A DNA stretch of 64,000 nt, taken from Macrothele yani (taxonomy: Eukaryota; Arthropoda; Arachnida; Araneae; Macrothelidae). Both the position numbers and the translations under genes were made by a program. Every line of letters begins with the position of its first letter. Positions within the stretch are counted from its first letter, which is position 1. The notes under the pieces are model-generated. The model had not been told where the DNA came from and made no database searches. It saw only the letters and a program-made list of their open reading frames with translations. Below, one piece after another: positions 1-11,130 of the stretch. The stretch covers positions 64,503,594 through 64,567,593 of the forward strand of contig CM077024.1 of NCBI GenBank assembly GCA_039090855.1. Direction: 5' to 3'.

Positions 1-327
1 GGAGATCCGCTTGCCAGTAGCAGCCATAAACTGATTTGCTACCTCACTAGCTGTGCTGCGCCGGTGTCTTTTTGTTGATAGCACTATGTGCCGATCTTCT
101 GCAGGTGTCGTACTGCGAACACGACCTCTCCCGTGACATTTGCTACACTCTCCATTTGGTTGAATTGATTTCCAAAGCCTTGAAACAACACTGTGGCTGA
201 CGTCGAACTCCCTGGCAACATCTGTTATTTTTCGCCCTTCTTCAATCTTGCCAATAATACGGCCACGCGTAAATTCATCTAGGTGATGTCGGGAAGACAC
301 ACTGAAAATTGCAAGTTCATCAATTGA
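1..327 (-). pseudogene. Tc1-like transposase, N-terminal part
   Basis: The minus-strand frame gives an N-terminal paired-like helix-turn-helix domain of a Tc1 transposase: FTRGRIIGKIEEGRKI, then DVAREFDVSHSVVSRLW, then a GRGRVRSTTPAEDRHI linker and a second helix-turn-helix start. In the Tc1 family this region binds the terminal repeats. I see no in-frame ATG: upstream of the SRHHLDEF residues the frame runs to a stop near 328, so the start codon seems lost. The catalytic domain lies outside the window. It is of the same broad clade as the copy at 35.3 kb. Confidence 0.7.
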
Positions 328-560
328 TTATTTCCCTTTCAACTTTGTGTTTGAACAACAACGGTCAATACGCGTCAAATCCTTTATATCTCTTATCAGC
401 GCTATGACGTCACGAACAAGTTCGGCAATCCAAAATTTGCATACGCACAACACGTCTTACTGTATCCCGCACTTATGCTAATTTCCACATTTTCCTGCCT
501 TCCATTTTAAGGTTGCTATCGTTGCTATTGTCATCCGTCCTTAGCAATTGTCCGGCAGTG
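1..560 (-). mobile_element. Tc1-like element, truncated by window edge
   Basis: On the minus strand the sequence runs from a terminal repeat near 560 through an untranslated leader into a transposase N-terminus that leaves the window at position 1. The end reads CACTGCCGGACAATTGC on the minus strand and is preceded by TA, the usual Tc1/mariner target. Only the 5' part of the element is visible, so the second terminal repeat cannot be checked. Confidence 0.7.
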
Positions 561-562
561 TA

Positions 563-820
563 TATCGGTGTGTAGATTTTTTTATTCTCCTGAACATGAT
601 TTTTCCAATATTAAAGTAGTAATAAAGTTGGTTGATTGTGAGAATATTATATTTATTCGGGTAAACTTTTGTGTTAGAAAATAACGATAACTGTGTTCCT
701 GCATTAAGTTTAAGATCAATCAATCTGGTTTGAAGTTTTTTGAAATTGTATTTTGTAATCTCTCCCCATGTTAGTATGGCATAGTTTATGTGTGTTTGCG
801 ATAGGTTGGACATTAACTGC
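563..820 (-). pseudogene. LINE reverse-transcriptase C-terminal remnant
   Basis: The minus-strand frame reads QTHINYAILTWGEITKYNFK, then KKLQTRLIDL, and further on ILTINQLYYYFNIGKIMF. This pattern (HINYAI.TWG, then K.LQ, then a ...N.LYYY.IGKFMF block) is what I know from the region just after the reverse-transcriptase domain of jockey/CR1-type non-LTR retrotransposons. No catalytic YxDD box is present. The 3' side stops at the Tc1 end at 560, so the Tc1 appears to have inserted into this remnant. Classification is from recall of the family pattern only. Confidence 0.5.
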
Positions 821-876
821 AATGCGATAGGTTGTACATCACCCAAGGTATGTACTACCGCAATTACGTTTGCCAA

Positions 877-2573
877 CCTCGTATATTATGTCTGTAGTAA
901 ACGATAATTCGTGGCTTCCTACGAGTGAAACACACTATACATAAAGACTACTCACTTCTGACCTTTAGAAAGACTAATATTGCTCATTGTTTAATTACGG
1001 ATTTTGTGCTAGTTATCTGGAGCATAACATTAAGAAGATCAAGTGGTACAAAAATCACAGATGAATGAGAGATAATATTTTAAGAGGAATACAAATGAAA
1101 AAAAAAACATTGCACATGTTATAAATCAGTTAGATTATGTATATATAGAAATCGTTGATTAGGGATTTTTGTTCTATTTGTACTTTGATTCTTCATTATG
1201 ATGTAAAATTACTGCCCCGAGTAATCACGTTAATAATATGTTGCTGTTAATAAAATTGTAAAAATACGGCAGTTATGACGATTTTACTGGATTTGTGGAC
1301 AAAATTATTTACGTATTTCTTATACACAGCGAATATTGTGATTAGCAATGCGGGAAGTTTATACCGTTTGTGGCGTTGGATCATGTATACTTAGGCAGAA
1401 TTCCTTTATAGTTTTATTTATACTACTTCCTGTTTGATTTACGTACTTTTCCTGGCACTGATTTTACATAAAACACAATTTTCTTTGACATTCACTTTGT
1501 GAGCAATGTAGTTGAATTTAACACTGCACAACCTTGTGTATAGCATAATTGTGAATATGCGTGGACGTTGGTTTTAACAAATTTCAAATGTATAGATTAA
1601 TTCAGAAAAACTGTTCAGAAATATTTGTGACAAACTGTGCATTTATTTCTAGTAATATGCATTCCTAGTTTACGCATTTCCTCCGATTTTCTCAATCATG
1701 GGTCAAATTTATGGGAATGTTGCAAGGAAGTGAAGTTAAAATGTGAATGTACACCAGGAGGTTTTAAATGTTAGCGATATATATGATAAAAATTCAACTC
1801 GTGCAATTCTCATTATGATATAATTAATTCCTTTTCAATATTTTTGCTTTAGTATGCAGCATTGTAACAGCTCAGATGGTGAGTAACAACTTGGGCTAGC
1901 TGATTAGGTACGTACGTTTCTACTGGAAGAACTATTCCAAAATTTCAATAGTTTGCTATTTATCTGTTCTCTCACTCATTGTTTGTTTTGCATTTTGGGA
2001 CGTATATCTCTATTTAACTTTCGTATTTAATCACTTTCTTCTAAGTAAACCATGTTACACCTTAGTTGCATTTTCTTTCTGAACGGCATATCAGAACCTG
2101 TGACGTATACTCTAACTTAACCTTCCTTTTTATTGGGTAGTTCCTGTTTTATATAATTTTGGTTTATTCTCGTTAAACTTTTTGAGACTGAACGCCGCAT
2201 TTTCTCTCTCGGCGAATTTGTGTTTATCAAGCCTGACAACAGGTCAGAAGTCAATGGCGTATGTACAAAGTAGAGATAGGTGCTGCTGTTTGAGTTTTTC
2301 AAGAGCACTCTTAGAGAGGCTGTAAGTAAACACTTTTTGATGAGCCCTGTTCTGTTGCCAGCATTGTTACTGTAATGATTGGAGAGCATTCTTGTTAACG
2401 ACAGAGAGAATTCTTGTTTACGACTACGTACGCTTCTGTTCCAACTGAGAGCTGGCTTATTACACAATAAGTGACCAAAGTGTATTTGTGCATTCTTTGA
2501 TGGTTATTATTTCTTATGCGTGAGTGACTACTTACGTGTTCAGATAATAATAAAAGGATTGGACCATTAATAC
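877..2573. other. AT-rich stretch without recognisable gene
   Basis: I see no conserved protein motif, terminal repeat or tandem array here. The longest open frame is 116 codons on the minus strand at 2117-2467; I do not recognise it and its composition does not look like coding sequence. Several short A and T runs occur. Confidence 0.6.
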
Positions 2574-2795
2574 AGACATTTGACGTGGATCAGGAGCATA
2601 AAACAAAGGTCTTCGCTCTTTCCACGTTTATAAGTGAGTCATGGAAAAATTCTCATTGGCCGCCACCGGGAATCGAACCCAGGGTCTTCCAGTTACGCGC
2701 CGGATATGCTTCCACTACACCACAGCGGCCTCGAATTCCTCCAGACTCACACACGCTAACTGCCAAGCCAATTTGGCAGGTTGCTTCTTGGAGCC
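2574..2795 (-). mobile_element. tRNA-derived SINE, family B, single copy
   Basis: On the minus strand a tRNA-like head lies at about 2730-2660: A-box-like TGTGGTGTAGTGG and B-box GGGTTCGATTCCC, with acceptor arms GCCGCTG and TGGCGGC able to pair. A 5-bp anticodon stem encloses a 7-base loop, CGCGTAA, with CGT at the anticodon positions but G instead of U at position 33. A tail follows down to 2574. The same 222 bases occur at 41284-41505 with only scattered differences, so this is a dispersed repeat rather than a tRNA gene. Confidence 0.75.
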
Positions 2796-2959
2796 CCGCA
2801 CAAAGCTAGGGATCACTCCGTAGATAAAACAGCAGAGATAGGGCTGATGGGCAGTTCACATGCGCATCTCCCGCACAGGGTAAAACAGACCCAAACCGAA
2901 CGCAGACGATAAATAGGCGAACAGCAGGGCTTCCTGACAGTGTACCGCAATCGACGAAC

Positions 2960-3987
2960 ATGGGTAAACGTTGTGGTCTGAGCGACTTTGATAATGAACA
3001 CATTGTCGGTGCAAGGCAGGTGGTTCATTCTATCACCCAAGTGGTAAGAACCTTAGGGTTCCCGAGGACAACCCTATAAAGGGTGTACCTCGAGTTTACC
3101 ATCGGCGGACGTACCAGCGAGCAAGCGGTGACCTGCCACACGCCATTAATGGCCGGAGTCAACGTAAACTATGCAGCCTCGTACAGACTGACCACTTGGC
3201 AACAGCGACGCAAATCACATCCAGTTTGAATATCGGAGGTCCAAGCAGGGTCAGCGAGCTACTGGTATGGCGCACGATGCATACCCTGAGCTACGGGAGC
3301 CGACGCCCTACTCGTGTGCCACTGCTGACTACTCGCCATCGGACATCACGTCTTGCCTCGTTCGGGAACATCAAAACTGGGTCTCTGCAGAGTGGCACCG
3401 CGCCGTGTGGTCAGATGAATCCCGCTTCAGCTGTAATGAGCTGATGGGGGTGGTGGTGCAGGCCATGGCCCCGTCGTGCCAGATCGGGTCTTATTCAAGG
3501 CGGTGGTGGCTCTGTGATGGTTTGGGGACTCTCCTCGCGGGACATATTATGTCCCTTTTTGTGTCTGAAAAGGTTCTTAACTGCTGCGCTCTACCAGCAT
3601 GTGCTGGCTGATCACCTACACGTTTTCATGACTTTCGTTTATCCAGCGGTCGATGTTCTGTTCCTGCAGGGCAATGCGCTGCGCCATCGGGCTGCAACCA
3701 CCCAGGCTCGGCTCGAGGAACACTGATCTGAGTTTGAAATCACTGTGGCCCTAAGTTCCCCGGTTTTAAACCCTGTGGAAGCTCTCTGGGACCCCGTGGT
3801 GGGGAACATCAGATCCACGGATCCTAGACCAACGTCTCGGGCTGAGTTGTGGACAATGCTGCAACAGGAATGGTTGGTATTACCTCCGGAAACCTTCCGG
3901 CATCGTGGGAAATCGATGACTATGCGTGTACAGGCTGTTATTCGCGCTAGAGAAGGACGATCACGCTATTATGATAGGTATCTCTAA
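2960..3987 (+). pseudogene. Tc1-like transposase, heavily decayed
   Basis: The ATG at 2960 opens MGKRCGLSDFDNEHIVGARQ, a Tc1 N-terminal helix-turn-helix start, but the frame ends in PRTTL and a stop. The catalytic core continues in other frames: WHRAVWSDESRF (first Asp), SVMVWGLSSRD, then FLQGNALRHRA, where Gly replaces the second catalytic Asp, and LNPVEALWD (final Glu). The gene ends GRSRYYDRYL at a TAA. Several frameshifts and a lost catalytic residue make it inactive. I could not find the terminal repeats. The N-terminus resembles that of the copy at 54885. Confidence 0.8.
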
Positions 3988-4030
3988 TATTTTGTCCATT
4001 GAATGTAGTAAGTGTATCTTGTACTCCTTG

Positions 4031-4285
4031 AAACCCTAGGCTTTGACTAAAAGTACCATTCATATGTCTAATTGAGGTTTTAGCTGCACGAAGAATGAAG
4101 CTATCTCGCACAACAACACTGAAGTTTAAAATTACAATTTATTGCAAAGAATGTAATATGTATGCATACAGTATAACAGCTGAAGCTAACATAAACCTGA
4201 TAAGCTCAAACCTGTTAGTGTTCTTCAAGGAATCTAACCTAACTTTCAAATTAAATCAACTAAAATATAATCTACTTTCAACAAT
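4031..4285. repeat. 255-bp direct repeat, copy 1
   Basis: It starts AAACCCTAGGCTTTGACT and matches 4971-5226 nearly base for base, with a few substitutions and small indels. It ends near TCTACTTTCAACAAT. It contains no recognisable terminal repeat and does not begin TG or end CA, so a long terminal repeat is not supported. Confidence 0.85.
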
Positions 4286-4970
4286 CTTGTATATAAAACA
4301 CAAAACGTCTGTTTGTTTGAAGCAGCAAAAACTCTCGAACGACGAACTGTGGCATCGTGAAATTTGCATAGCTTATTAATATTAGAATTTCTAGGTCAAC
4401 GCAACTATTTTAAGATCTCTACGTTGTTCCGTTCGCGAGTTATGAATTAATTAATAAGTTTATCAATAAAGTCAACGTCGTTTGCTACGTCATCGTTATC
4501 TGAAAGCACTTGACTGCATTCATCGCCGCTGCACATCCACAGGTGTTTCTATTCTTTGAGTGCATAAAAAATGCAAAAACGAACTTTGCGAAATCTTAAC
4601 AAAACAGGCTGACATTTTTATTAACACCATGAATTGGTAATAAGAGAAGTCCCTCAAAATTTCGCCGGAATCCGGTCAAAACTTTTTAAAATAGGCATGG
4701 AATTTTTAATTCATCGGTAAACAGAAATATTACGCAGAAACGGTTAATGAAATCTTGACGGCTAATTTAAAAAGTTATTTACCGATTCGGACGAAATTTG
4801 GATGCCATGTTCCTATTAACGATTTACGATGTTCATTAAAATTTCAGCTAGTTTCATAAAACATTCGCAAAGATACGTGTTTAACTTTTTCCCCCCAGAG
4901 ATTCGCCCCTCAAAGACGTCTGAAACCGAAAGCACGTGATGCATTTGATACCTCTCACATGGACAGCTGT
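4286..4970. other. Spacer between two direct repeats
   Basis: About 685 bases of AT-rich sequence separate the two 255-bp copies. I see no coding motif. The spacer could be the remainder of a 940-bp duplicated unit or an unrelated insertion; the sequence alone does not decide this. Confidence 0.5.
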
Positions 4971-5226
4971 AAACCCTAGGCTTTGACTAAAAGTACCATT
5001 CATATGTCTAATTAAGGTTTCAGCTGCACGAAGAATGAAGCTATTTCGCACAACACTGAAGTTTAAAATTACAATTTATTGCTTACAAAGAATGTAATCT
5101 GTATCCATACAGTATAACAGCTGAAGCTAACATAAACCTGATAAGCTCAAACCTGTTAGTGTTCTTCAAGGATTCTAACCTAACTTTCAAATTAAATCAA
5201 CTAAAATATAATCTACTTTCAGCAAT
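4971..5226. repeat. 255-bp direct repeat, copy 2
   Basis: This is the second copy of the repeat at 4031-4285, in the same orientation. Differences include a 3-base deletion in the CACAAC run and a short insertion at TTGCTTACAAAG. The flanks of the two copies do not match each other beyond the repeat. Confidence 0.85.
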
Positions 5227-5310
5227 AGCATAATAAAACTCAAAGTTTATACGTAAGGTTTGGCAACAACTGACAGCTAGTTTGAAAGTAAGTAAGCTAG
5301 TCTGAAAGTA

Positions 5311-5528
5311 AGGTGGCGCAGTGGTCTAGGCGATGGCTTTTGATCATTCGTCCGAAAGGGGTCCGGGTTCGAATCCCGTGTGGCATGGATGTTGTGTTGT
5401 TTTACGGCACTGGTTCTCTCCCTTTCCTGGAACCACTGACCCTAAATTAGGGACGGGCGACTGCTTTTAACCCATTGAGTTGCTCACGGTGGTCATTAAA
5501 CCTCCAATCAAAAAAAAAAAAAAAAAAA
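5311..5528 (+). mobile_element. tRNA-derived SINE, family A
   Basis: The head holds an A-box-like GGTGGCGCAGTGGTCTAGG and a B-box GGGTTCGAATCCC, the two internal RNA polymerase III promoter parts of a tRNA. The body follows with GGCACTGGTTCTCTCCC, CCCTAAATTAGGGACGGG, GAGTTGCTCACGGTGGTC and ATTAAACCTCC, then about 20 A residues. This is one of the best-preserved copies in the window. A target duplication is not clear. The 40 bases just upstream are themselves a 20-bp direct duplication (AGCTAGTYTGAAAGTAAG). Confidence 0.9.
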
Positions 5529-7011
5529 GTGAATAAAAGAAATATATTCTCAGTGTAAAACAGAGTCTATTATTGGACGACGAGCTGTACACCTAACGAA
5601 GGTTAATTACTATTCCATCATTTGTGTTACTTTGTTGTCCCATTATCCTGTATCATTGCCAGTTTTGTCACATGGATTGTGTTCATAAAATTGTTATACG
5701 TCGAGCTGTACATCTACAACTAAGAATAAAAGAGAACTTTGAAGTTTTCAGTAAGTAGCTTGTTTTTCAGTGGAAAGAACCTTGCCTGTTAGTGTAATAG
5801 CCTTAGCATTTAAGTGCTGTTTAGAATTCAAGTGACTGTTTTACAGCAAATTTAAAAAACAGCAAACATTAAAACAGTACACATTCTATGCGAAAATAGC
5901 TTACGCTATTACCTCATAACTCTTTGATTCATTTATTAATGCCATGACGATGCGTTGATTGCTAAATGTATAAGCTGCTGTACTGCATGAAACAATTAAA
6001 ACTGGGCAAGAAATAAAACGTTTTCCGATGTAAATTGCAATTAGAAAATGACTTTGTAAAGAACATCTGTGCATATGCATAATAGCAACTTTTGTAAGAT
6101 ATTTTCTGGGCCACAGCGTCACACCAAAGGAAGAAAAAATGCGTGAGGAAACCCCATAGCTTACTCTAGAACAGAAGGAGCCTAATCTTAGAACGTACAC
6201 GAATTTGGATGAGGGACAAGCACTTACCCGGCTTTTCTTCTTGGACATGTAGAACTTGATAAGGAAACAAACAATAACAATCTCCCGAGTGGTTGTAGGG
6301 AACTTTATTTGGTTAACTGTTTCTTTGACAGAATACTACTAACAACATCTTTACCCTGTCAAAAGTTCAAATGTATTTTGGCAAACATATGTTGTCCCCT
6401 AAAACTTCATCCAACATTATTAAGTCTTTTTTCGCTTTTTTTTCGAGTTGTCACCGAAGACGCAACACGTAAATTATTTTGAGCCGTCAGTGAAGAACAT
6501 TAAGTTTTCACAGCTCTCCTCGTCACTTCAAAAGCTTTTTACTCAACCGTTAGCAGCATGTATTTTGGAAGAAGATGAGGGAAAAAAATTATCACAAGAC
6601 GTGCAATCTCCTTTCACTTAGTTTTCAAATCTGTGAATGAATTTTGGCGATTCTTCAAAATGCTCTTACAACGTATGAAAAAAATTGTTTACTTGCGTTA
6701 GTGTTTTTTCTCACTGCACCAGATCTTGATTTCGGGAAAATATGCCAACACGCTTAAACTTTTTTGACAGTTTCTTGTTCGGGGATTGGAGTTATGTGAA
6801 ATCAGTTTTACTTTCTTTTGTTGAGAATCCCTTGAACTGTTAATAAGTCAGATATCCTTAGTTCTCAGATATATAAGCATCGCAGAAAAAAGAACTTGAA
6901 CTAACATGGAAGACACAAGAATTCATTGTGTATGGAATAGAGATGGCGGCATTAACTTATATAACTCAGCCAATTTTCAGAAAACTTAAATACTGTATCG
7001 TCTTAAATCGT
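5529..7011. other. Stretch without recognisable gene
   Basis: AT-rich sequence with short open frames only; the longest, 115 codons on the minus strand at 5901-6248, has no motif I recognise. No repeat longer than a homopolymer run stands out. Confidence 0.6.
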
Positions 7012-7019
7012 TGTGCAGT

Positions 7020-8349
7020 CAGAGGTGACTTTAGATATTTTGGAGCCCTAGGCGCTAAACGATTCAACGGGGGGCCCCTTCCCTTTCTTATTGCCTCAGA
7101 AATTTTCATCTGTCAGATTAGCCAAAAAAAAGAGGAAAGAAAAAAGAAAAAAACAGTAAAGTCGAGAATAAAGTTTTTACGCTTTTTAAAATTCCATTTG
7201 TTCTTCCTACAATTGAAACGTTTGGTAAGAAACAGTGCTAGAGTAATCCCTCTGTCTGTCCGTGCACATCGAACTTTTTGTTTTAGAGATATTTCAAAAA
7301 TTATTTTTGCGACTAATAGGAAATCTAAGGATATTAAGTTCCGCATTTTAGATAATGCTAAGGGCTGTTAAGTCGAAAATTAAAAAAAAATTCAAGTTCT
7401 GTTGTGAAGAAACTATTCAACTTACAGGAAAATATTATTTTCGTGCCTCTCAGATTAGGTTTAATTCTTCCTTCCCAAATATTTAAATTTTACAATTACT
7501 TCGTTAATTTCTCGCTAAAAGCCAAAAAATTTGATTTTCACAGATTTTTAAAAAATAATTTTTGCAAATGATCGGACATAAAAATTCATTAAAATTTTCC
7601 CATTTTAAATTTCATTGCTAGTTGATAAATTTCCCGCTAGAAGTTCACAATGAGGAAATTTCGTAAATTTTAGCTTTGCGCTACGAAGAGATTATTTCAG
7701 TTACAGCAAACTGAGTTTCATACGTTAGGCAAAATTGATTACTTTTAACACCTTTTCAGTTGCAAGTTTCTTGGCACATTTATCACTAAGGGCGCCGAAA
7801 ATGAAATTTCGTAGATCATTGCGTGTAAATTGTCATAACATTTTATAAAATTGGAATGCATTTCATTTATAAAACGTGCTCTTTCCATTGCTTCAGCTTT
7901 GGAAAACCATTTTATTTTTTTTTACATTTTGAGCTAAAGTAGGAAACGAGCATAGTATCAAGCAAAAATAAAATTCTGGAAGACATTGGCAACCGGAGGA
8001 GTCCTCCACATTAGAAAACACGGGTAAAATTCATTATGCACAGTGCTTCGCTTGAAAAGGATGGATGACTTTTCGTGGAGGAGTTTTGACGTAGACGAAT
8101 GCCATGGACCCAGAAAGGTGGGCAGTAAGAATTTCACCTGTCACTGCAGGAAAGCGAGAATGTGAAGAGTTTCTTGAAAGCATTTTTTTCTTATTGTTTT
8201 CATAGGAAAATTAAGAAGCTCCGCATTTTTTTGTTTTGGTCTGTGAAAACCAAATCAGTACTGGCAATGAAATTATGCGTTTTCGGGGCTCCTTAAGCTG
8301 TGAGGCCCTAGGCGTGCGCCTAGTGCGCCTAGTTGGAAATCCGCCACTG
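7020..8349. mobile_element. hAT-like non-autonomous element
   Basis: The left end reads CAGAGGTGACTTTAGA and the right end, read inward on the other strand, CAGTGGCGGATTTCC. Both ends carry a subterminal GCCCTAGGCGC-type block. The element is flanked by a perfect 8-bp duplication, TGTGCAGT, at 7012-7019 and 8350-8357. Ends of CAG...CTG with 8-bp duplications are typical of the hAT superfamily. I recognise no transposase inside; the 147-codon open frame at 6928-7371 crosses the element boundary and is therefore not a gene. Confidence 0.75.
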
Positions 8350-8357
8350 TGTGCAGT

Positions 8358-9006
8358 GAGTATTGGTGTTGGATCTGTAACACGGCCAATCGGAGAATTT
8401 TTTTCTTCATGGTATTCTGAGCTCTGGCTTTCGTAAAATGGTTGAGCAATTTCTCTTCGGAGGGTTGAAATTACGAAATGAAATCCGTCATAATGTAGCA
8501 TACTCGACATCACGACCCGTTCGTGACGTTTGCGTTCTTTCAAGAAGATAGCATGCAGTATAAAGCGAATCTATACTTGATGTGGTAAAAAACAACTGGT
8601 GATGTCTCTTATCCAGACAGCAAATATCCTGACAGCTTCTTGCTGGAGGAATCCCACAAATATCCTGACATTAGTAAGTTGTCTTACAAAATGCCGCTAT
8701 CTCTGCCATGAAACATCGAGTTTCTCTGCTTCTCACGTGAACAAAAATTATCAGTTTTCTGCGACGTTTATGTAGTAAAAGGCTTACAATGTAACCAGCA
8801 GGAAGCAGTTGGCTTTTCCTGATCGCCTCAAAAAAGTTCATTATAAAACTATATTTCGTTTGAGTTAAAATTCAATTATTAAATTGTGCATACTGCTCGT
8901 TGCAGATAGTAGCAGGACTTGATGTTTCGATTCTTAAAGCCAAGCGAGTTACTGACCTAAGAATCTCTTATCTGACTCGTTTGGCATTCAAAGGAACATC
9001 GTTTGT
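8358..9006. other. Stretch without recognisable gene
   Basis: No protein motif or repeat family recognised. A short repeated phrase, AAATATCCTGACA, occurs twice near 8620-8670. Confidence 0.55.
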
Positions 9007-9127
9007 GATTTCTAGATGGCGCCTCGGTGGCTCGTAGGTTTCTGGATAGTCTAGATGGCGCCTCGGAGCCTCGTAGGTTTCTGATTTCTAGATGGTGCCT
9101 CGGTAGACTCGTAGGTTTCTGGATAGT
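9007..9127 (+). repeat. Tandem repeat, three imperfect units
   Basis: The phrase TCTAGATGGCGCCTCGG followed by CTCGTAGGTTTCTG recurs three times with small changes; the units are of about 31-45 bases. The array runs directly into a degraded family A SINE. Confidence 0.8.
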
Positions 9128-9262
9128 CGTACGGGTCGAGTCCCGGATGAATGAGTGGTGTGCTTGTCCGATGGTGCTCACTCCTTCCCTTCCTTGGGGC
9201 CAGTGGCCACAGTTTAGGGATAGCCAGTAGCCGTCATGGTGTCGTTAAATCCCGAAACAAAA
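9125..9262 (+). mobile_element. tRNA-derived SINE, family A, 5' truncated
   Basis: The B-box-like GGGTCGAGTCCCGG, the body phrases CTTCCCTTCCTTGG, GGCCAGTGGCC and GTTTAGGGATAG and the end GTGTCGTTAAATCCC match family A. The A-box part is not recognisable; the tandem array upstream occupies that place. Confidence 0.7.
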
Positions 9263-9423
9263 GCAAAAAGAAAAAGTCTGGATTCGTCAGCTCAGTCCTA
9301 CGGAATCTGATTATCAATCGACAGTGAAATTTATTCAGTTAGGAGCTTTGGATTCATGCATGTCTTATAAACTATAGGGAAAACACTACCTGACATCTTT
9401 TTTCTGAAAAGTTTTTTCCGTGT

Positions 9424-9595
9424 GCAACTCAATGGGCTGTAAGCAGTCACTCGTCCCTAATTTAGGGCAACTAATTCTAGGAAGGGACAGAGCCATAAGA
9501 CGAACAAGACGAACACACCACCATGCGCCTCGCCTTGTATTCGAACAAGACCAGGAATGGTCAGAAGCCAGTGCTTAGACCACTGCGCTGGTCTG
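9424..9595 (-). mobile_element. tRNA-derived SINE, family A
   Basis: On the minus strand the copy runs from the A-box region (CCAGCGCAGTGGTCTAAGC) through GTTCGAATACAAGG to the body end at GAGTTGCAC. CAATGGGCTGTAAGCAGTC and CCCTAATTTAGGGCAAC on the plus strand match the family body. It is diverged and has no clear A tail. Confidence 0.8.
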
Positions 9596-10720
9596 AAAAC
9601 CTTAGCATTTAGTACTGATCGATAAATCTATAAACTGTAGTTCGGTGATAGTTCCACCAATGTTCTGTAACCACTTATCAGATAAGCTGATCTTCAGTGA
9701 ACACTGTCACTGAGTATGAAACATCATTACATCAATTGCACGTTTATGCAATTCTCAGATAATATTCTGCTCCTCAAACATGGGGTAGCTTTTTTCGTTC
9801 GAAAACGTTTTACTGGAAGCGAACAAGACAAATGTTTGAAACTAATAAATTTTGTAGCAGGAATCATTTGGCTCTAAAGTGCTGGGTTGTAGTTCTTAAC
9901 TAAGTCTACATCCACAATACCGTGTCCATTACCTATGCACAAGTATTAAAAAATATCAATTTACAGGATGATTTATTCCCACTTTCTAGCATACTGGGAG
10001 CAAATACGGAAACGACAAATGTCTTCACCAGGGTAGTATATCCCAATGATACATGTAAAGGCCATCTGAAAGTGCGTACGACTCGTAATAGAGATCGAAC
10101 GATGTTTGACGAAATGTGGATCGTATAGCCACAGCCAAAACCTTCTTTATCCTTCTTCTAATAATCCAACTTAAAAAAAAAAGAAGAATCTTTGAACGTG
10201 CAAGCTGGAAAGCTCCGAATAAAGGGCGACTTGGTTCACAGCATGATAGCGGAACGATAAAACGAGAGTGCGATAAATACTGTCAAAAGGAATCACCCCT
10301 GAGTTTTTACCGAGAAGGTTCCATTCACCTGTATGAAACATTTATCATGGTTTTGTATGTCTCCGCGGATACTGACAAATTCATAGACTGTCATCGCTGT
10401 TCTAGCCTACAGTTGTATTTTTCAGAACAACACTATGACGAATCCAGGTTTCAAACAACTTGATTTCATGGTAAAAAAAAAAAAAAAAAAAGACTGGTCC
10501 ATCAACATCAGCAGGAACGTCATGAAACGCTTGAATCACATTACCTGTTACCTGTACACTCTACACAACCACTTATCAACAGTACATCTTGATTATACAA
10601 TACACAGGAATGGCCAGTATTTCATACCAAGTCGCACTACGTGTCGAATTTCGTACTAATTGCAGCTGGGTATTGAGGCTCGTAGTTTCTTAAGGCTGCT
10701 TACCATTTGTACAGCATTCC
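9596..10720. other. Stretch without recognisable gene
   Basis: Short open frames at 9922-10128 and 10116-10463 have no recognisable domain. A run of about 20 A residues lies at 10471-10490 but no SINE or LINE body precedes it that I can recognise. Confidence 0.55.
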
Positions 10721-10930
10721 ACCGAGGTGACGCTGTGGTCTATGTGCTGGCTTCTGACTGTTCGTCCGAGTAAGCCGTTGCTTGAGCCGCTAGTGAGGCA
10801 TGGGTGGTGAATTTGTCTTACGGCACTGGATCTCTCCCTTCTCCCGAACCAGTGGCTCCAAATCAGGAACGGACGACTGTTTGTTGACGTTAGAATGGTA
10901 GTCATTGACCCCCATTCCACTCCCCTTTCA
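10721..10930 (+). mobile_element. tRNA-derived SINE, family A, diverged
   Basis: ACGCTGTGGTCTATGTGCTGG stands in the A-box region, GTTCGTCCGAG and GAGGCATGG follow, and the body has CTTACGGCACTGGATCTCTC and CCAAATCAGGAACGGACGAC. The B-box is badly altered. It ends in a C-rich and A-rich stretch near 10930. Confidence 0.75.
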
Positions 10931-11130
10931 AAATACAGCTTCGTTCTAGAGTAGACACAATGCCATCCGCACGGTGAGCTTTGTTCTAACTGCTGTGTTT
11001 ACTACATGCCCCTTTATGTGCGTATTTCCGTCAAAAATTATGCAATCGTGTCACTGACTGCCTATCCGATCCTTAAATTTGTTTTTTGTAACCGGAAACA
11101 TCTATTTAAAAATACGATACGTCTGAATAC

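Noticed and set aside
4031..5226. A small LTR retrotransposon
   Set aside because: The direct repeats lack TG...CA ends, and no primer-binding site, polypurine tract or flanking duplication is seen.
6928..7371. A 147-codon gene
   Set aside because: It crosses the border of the hAT-like element at 7020 and has low-complexity Lys-rich sequence with no domain.
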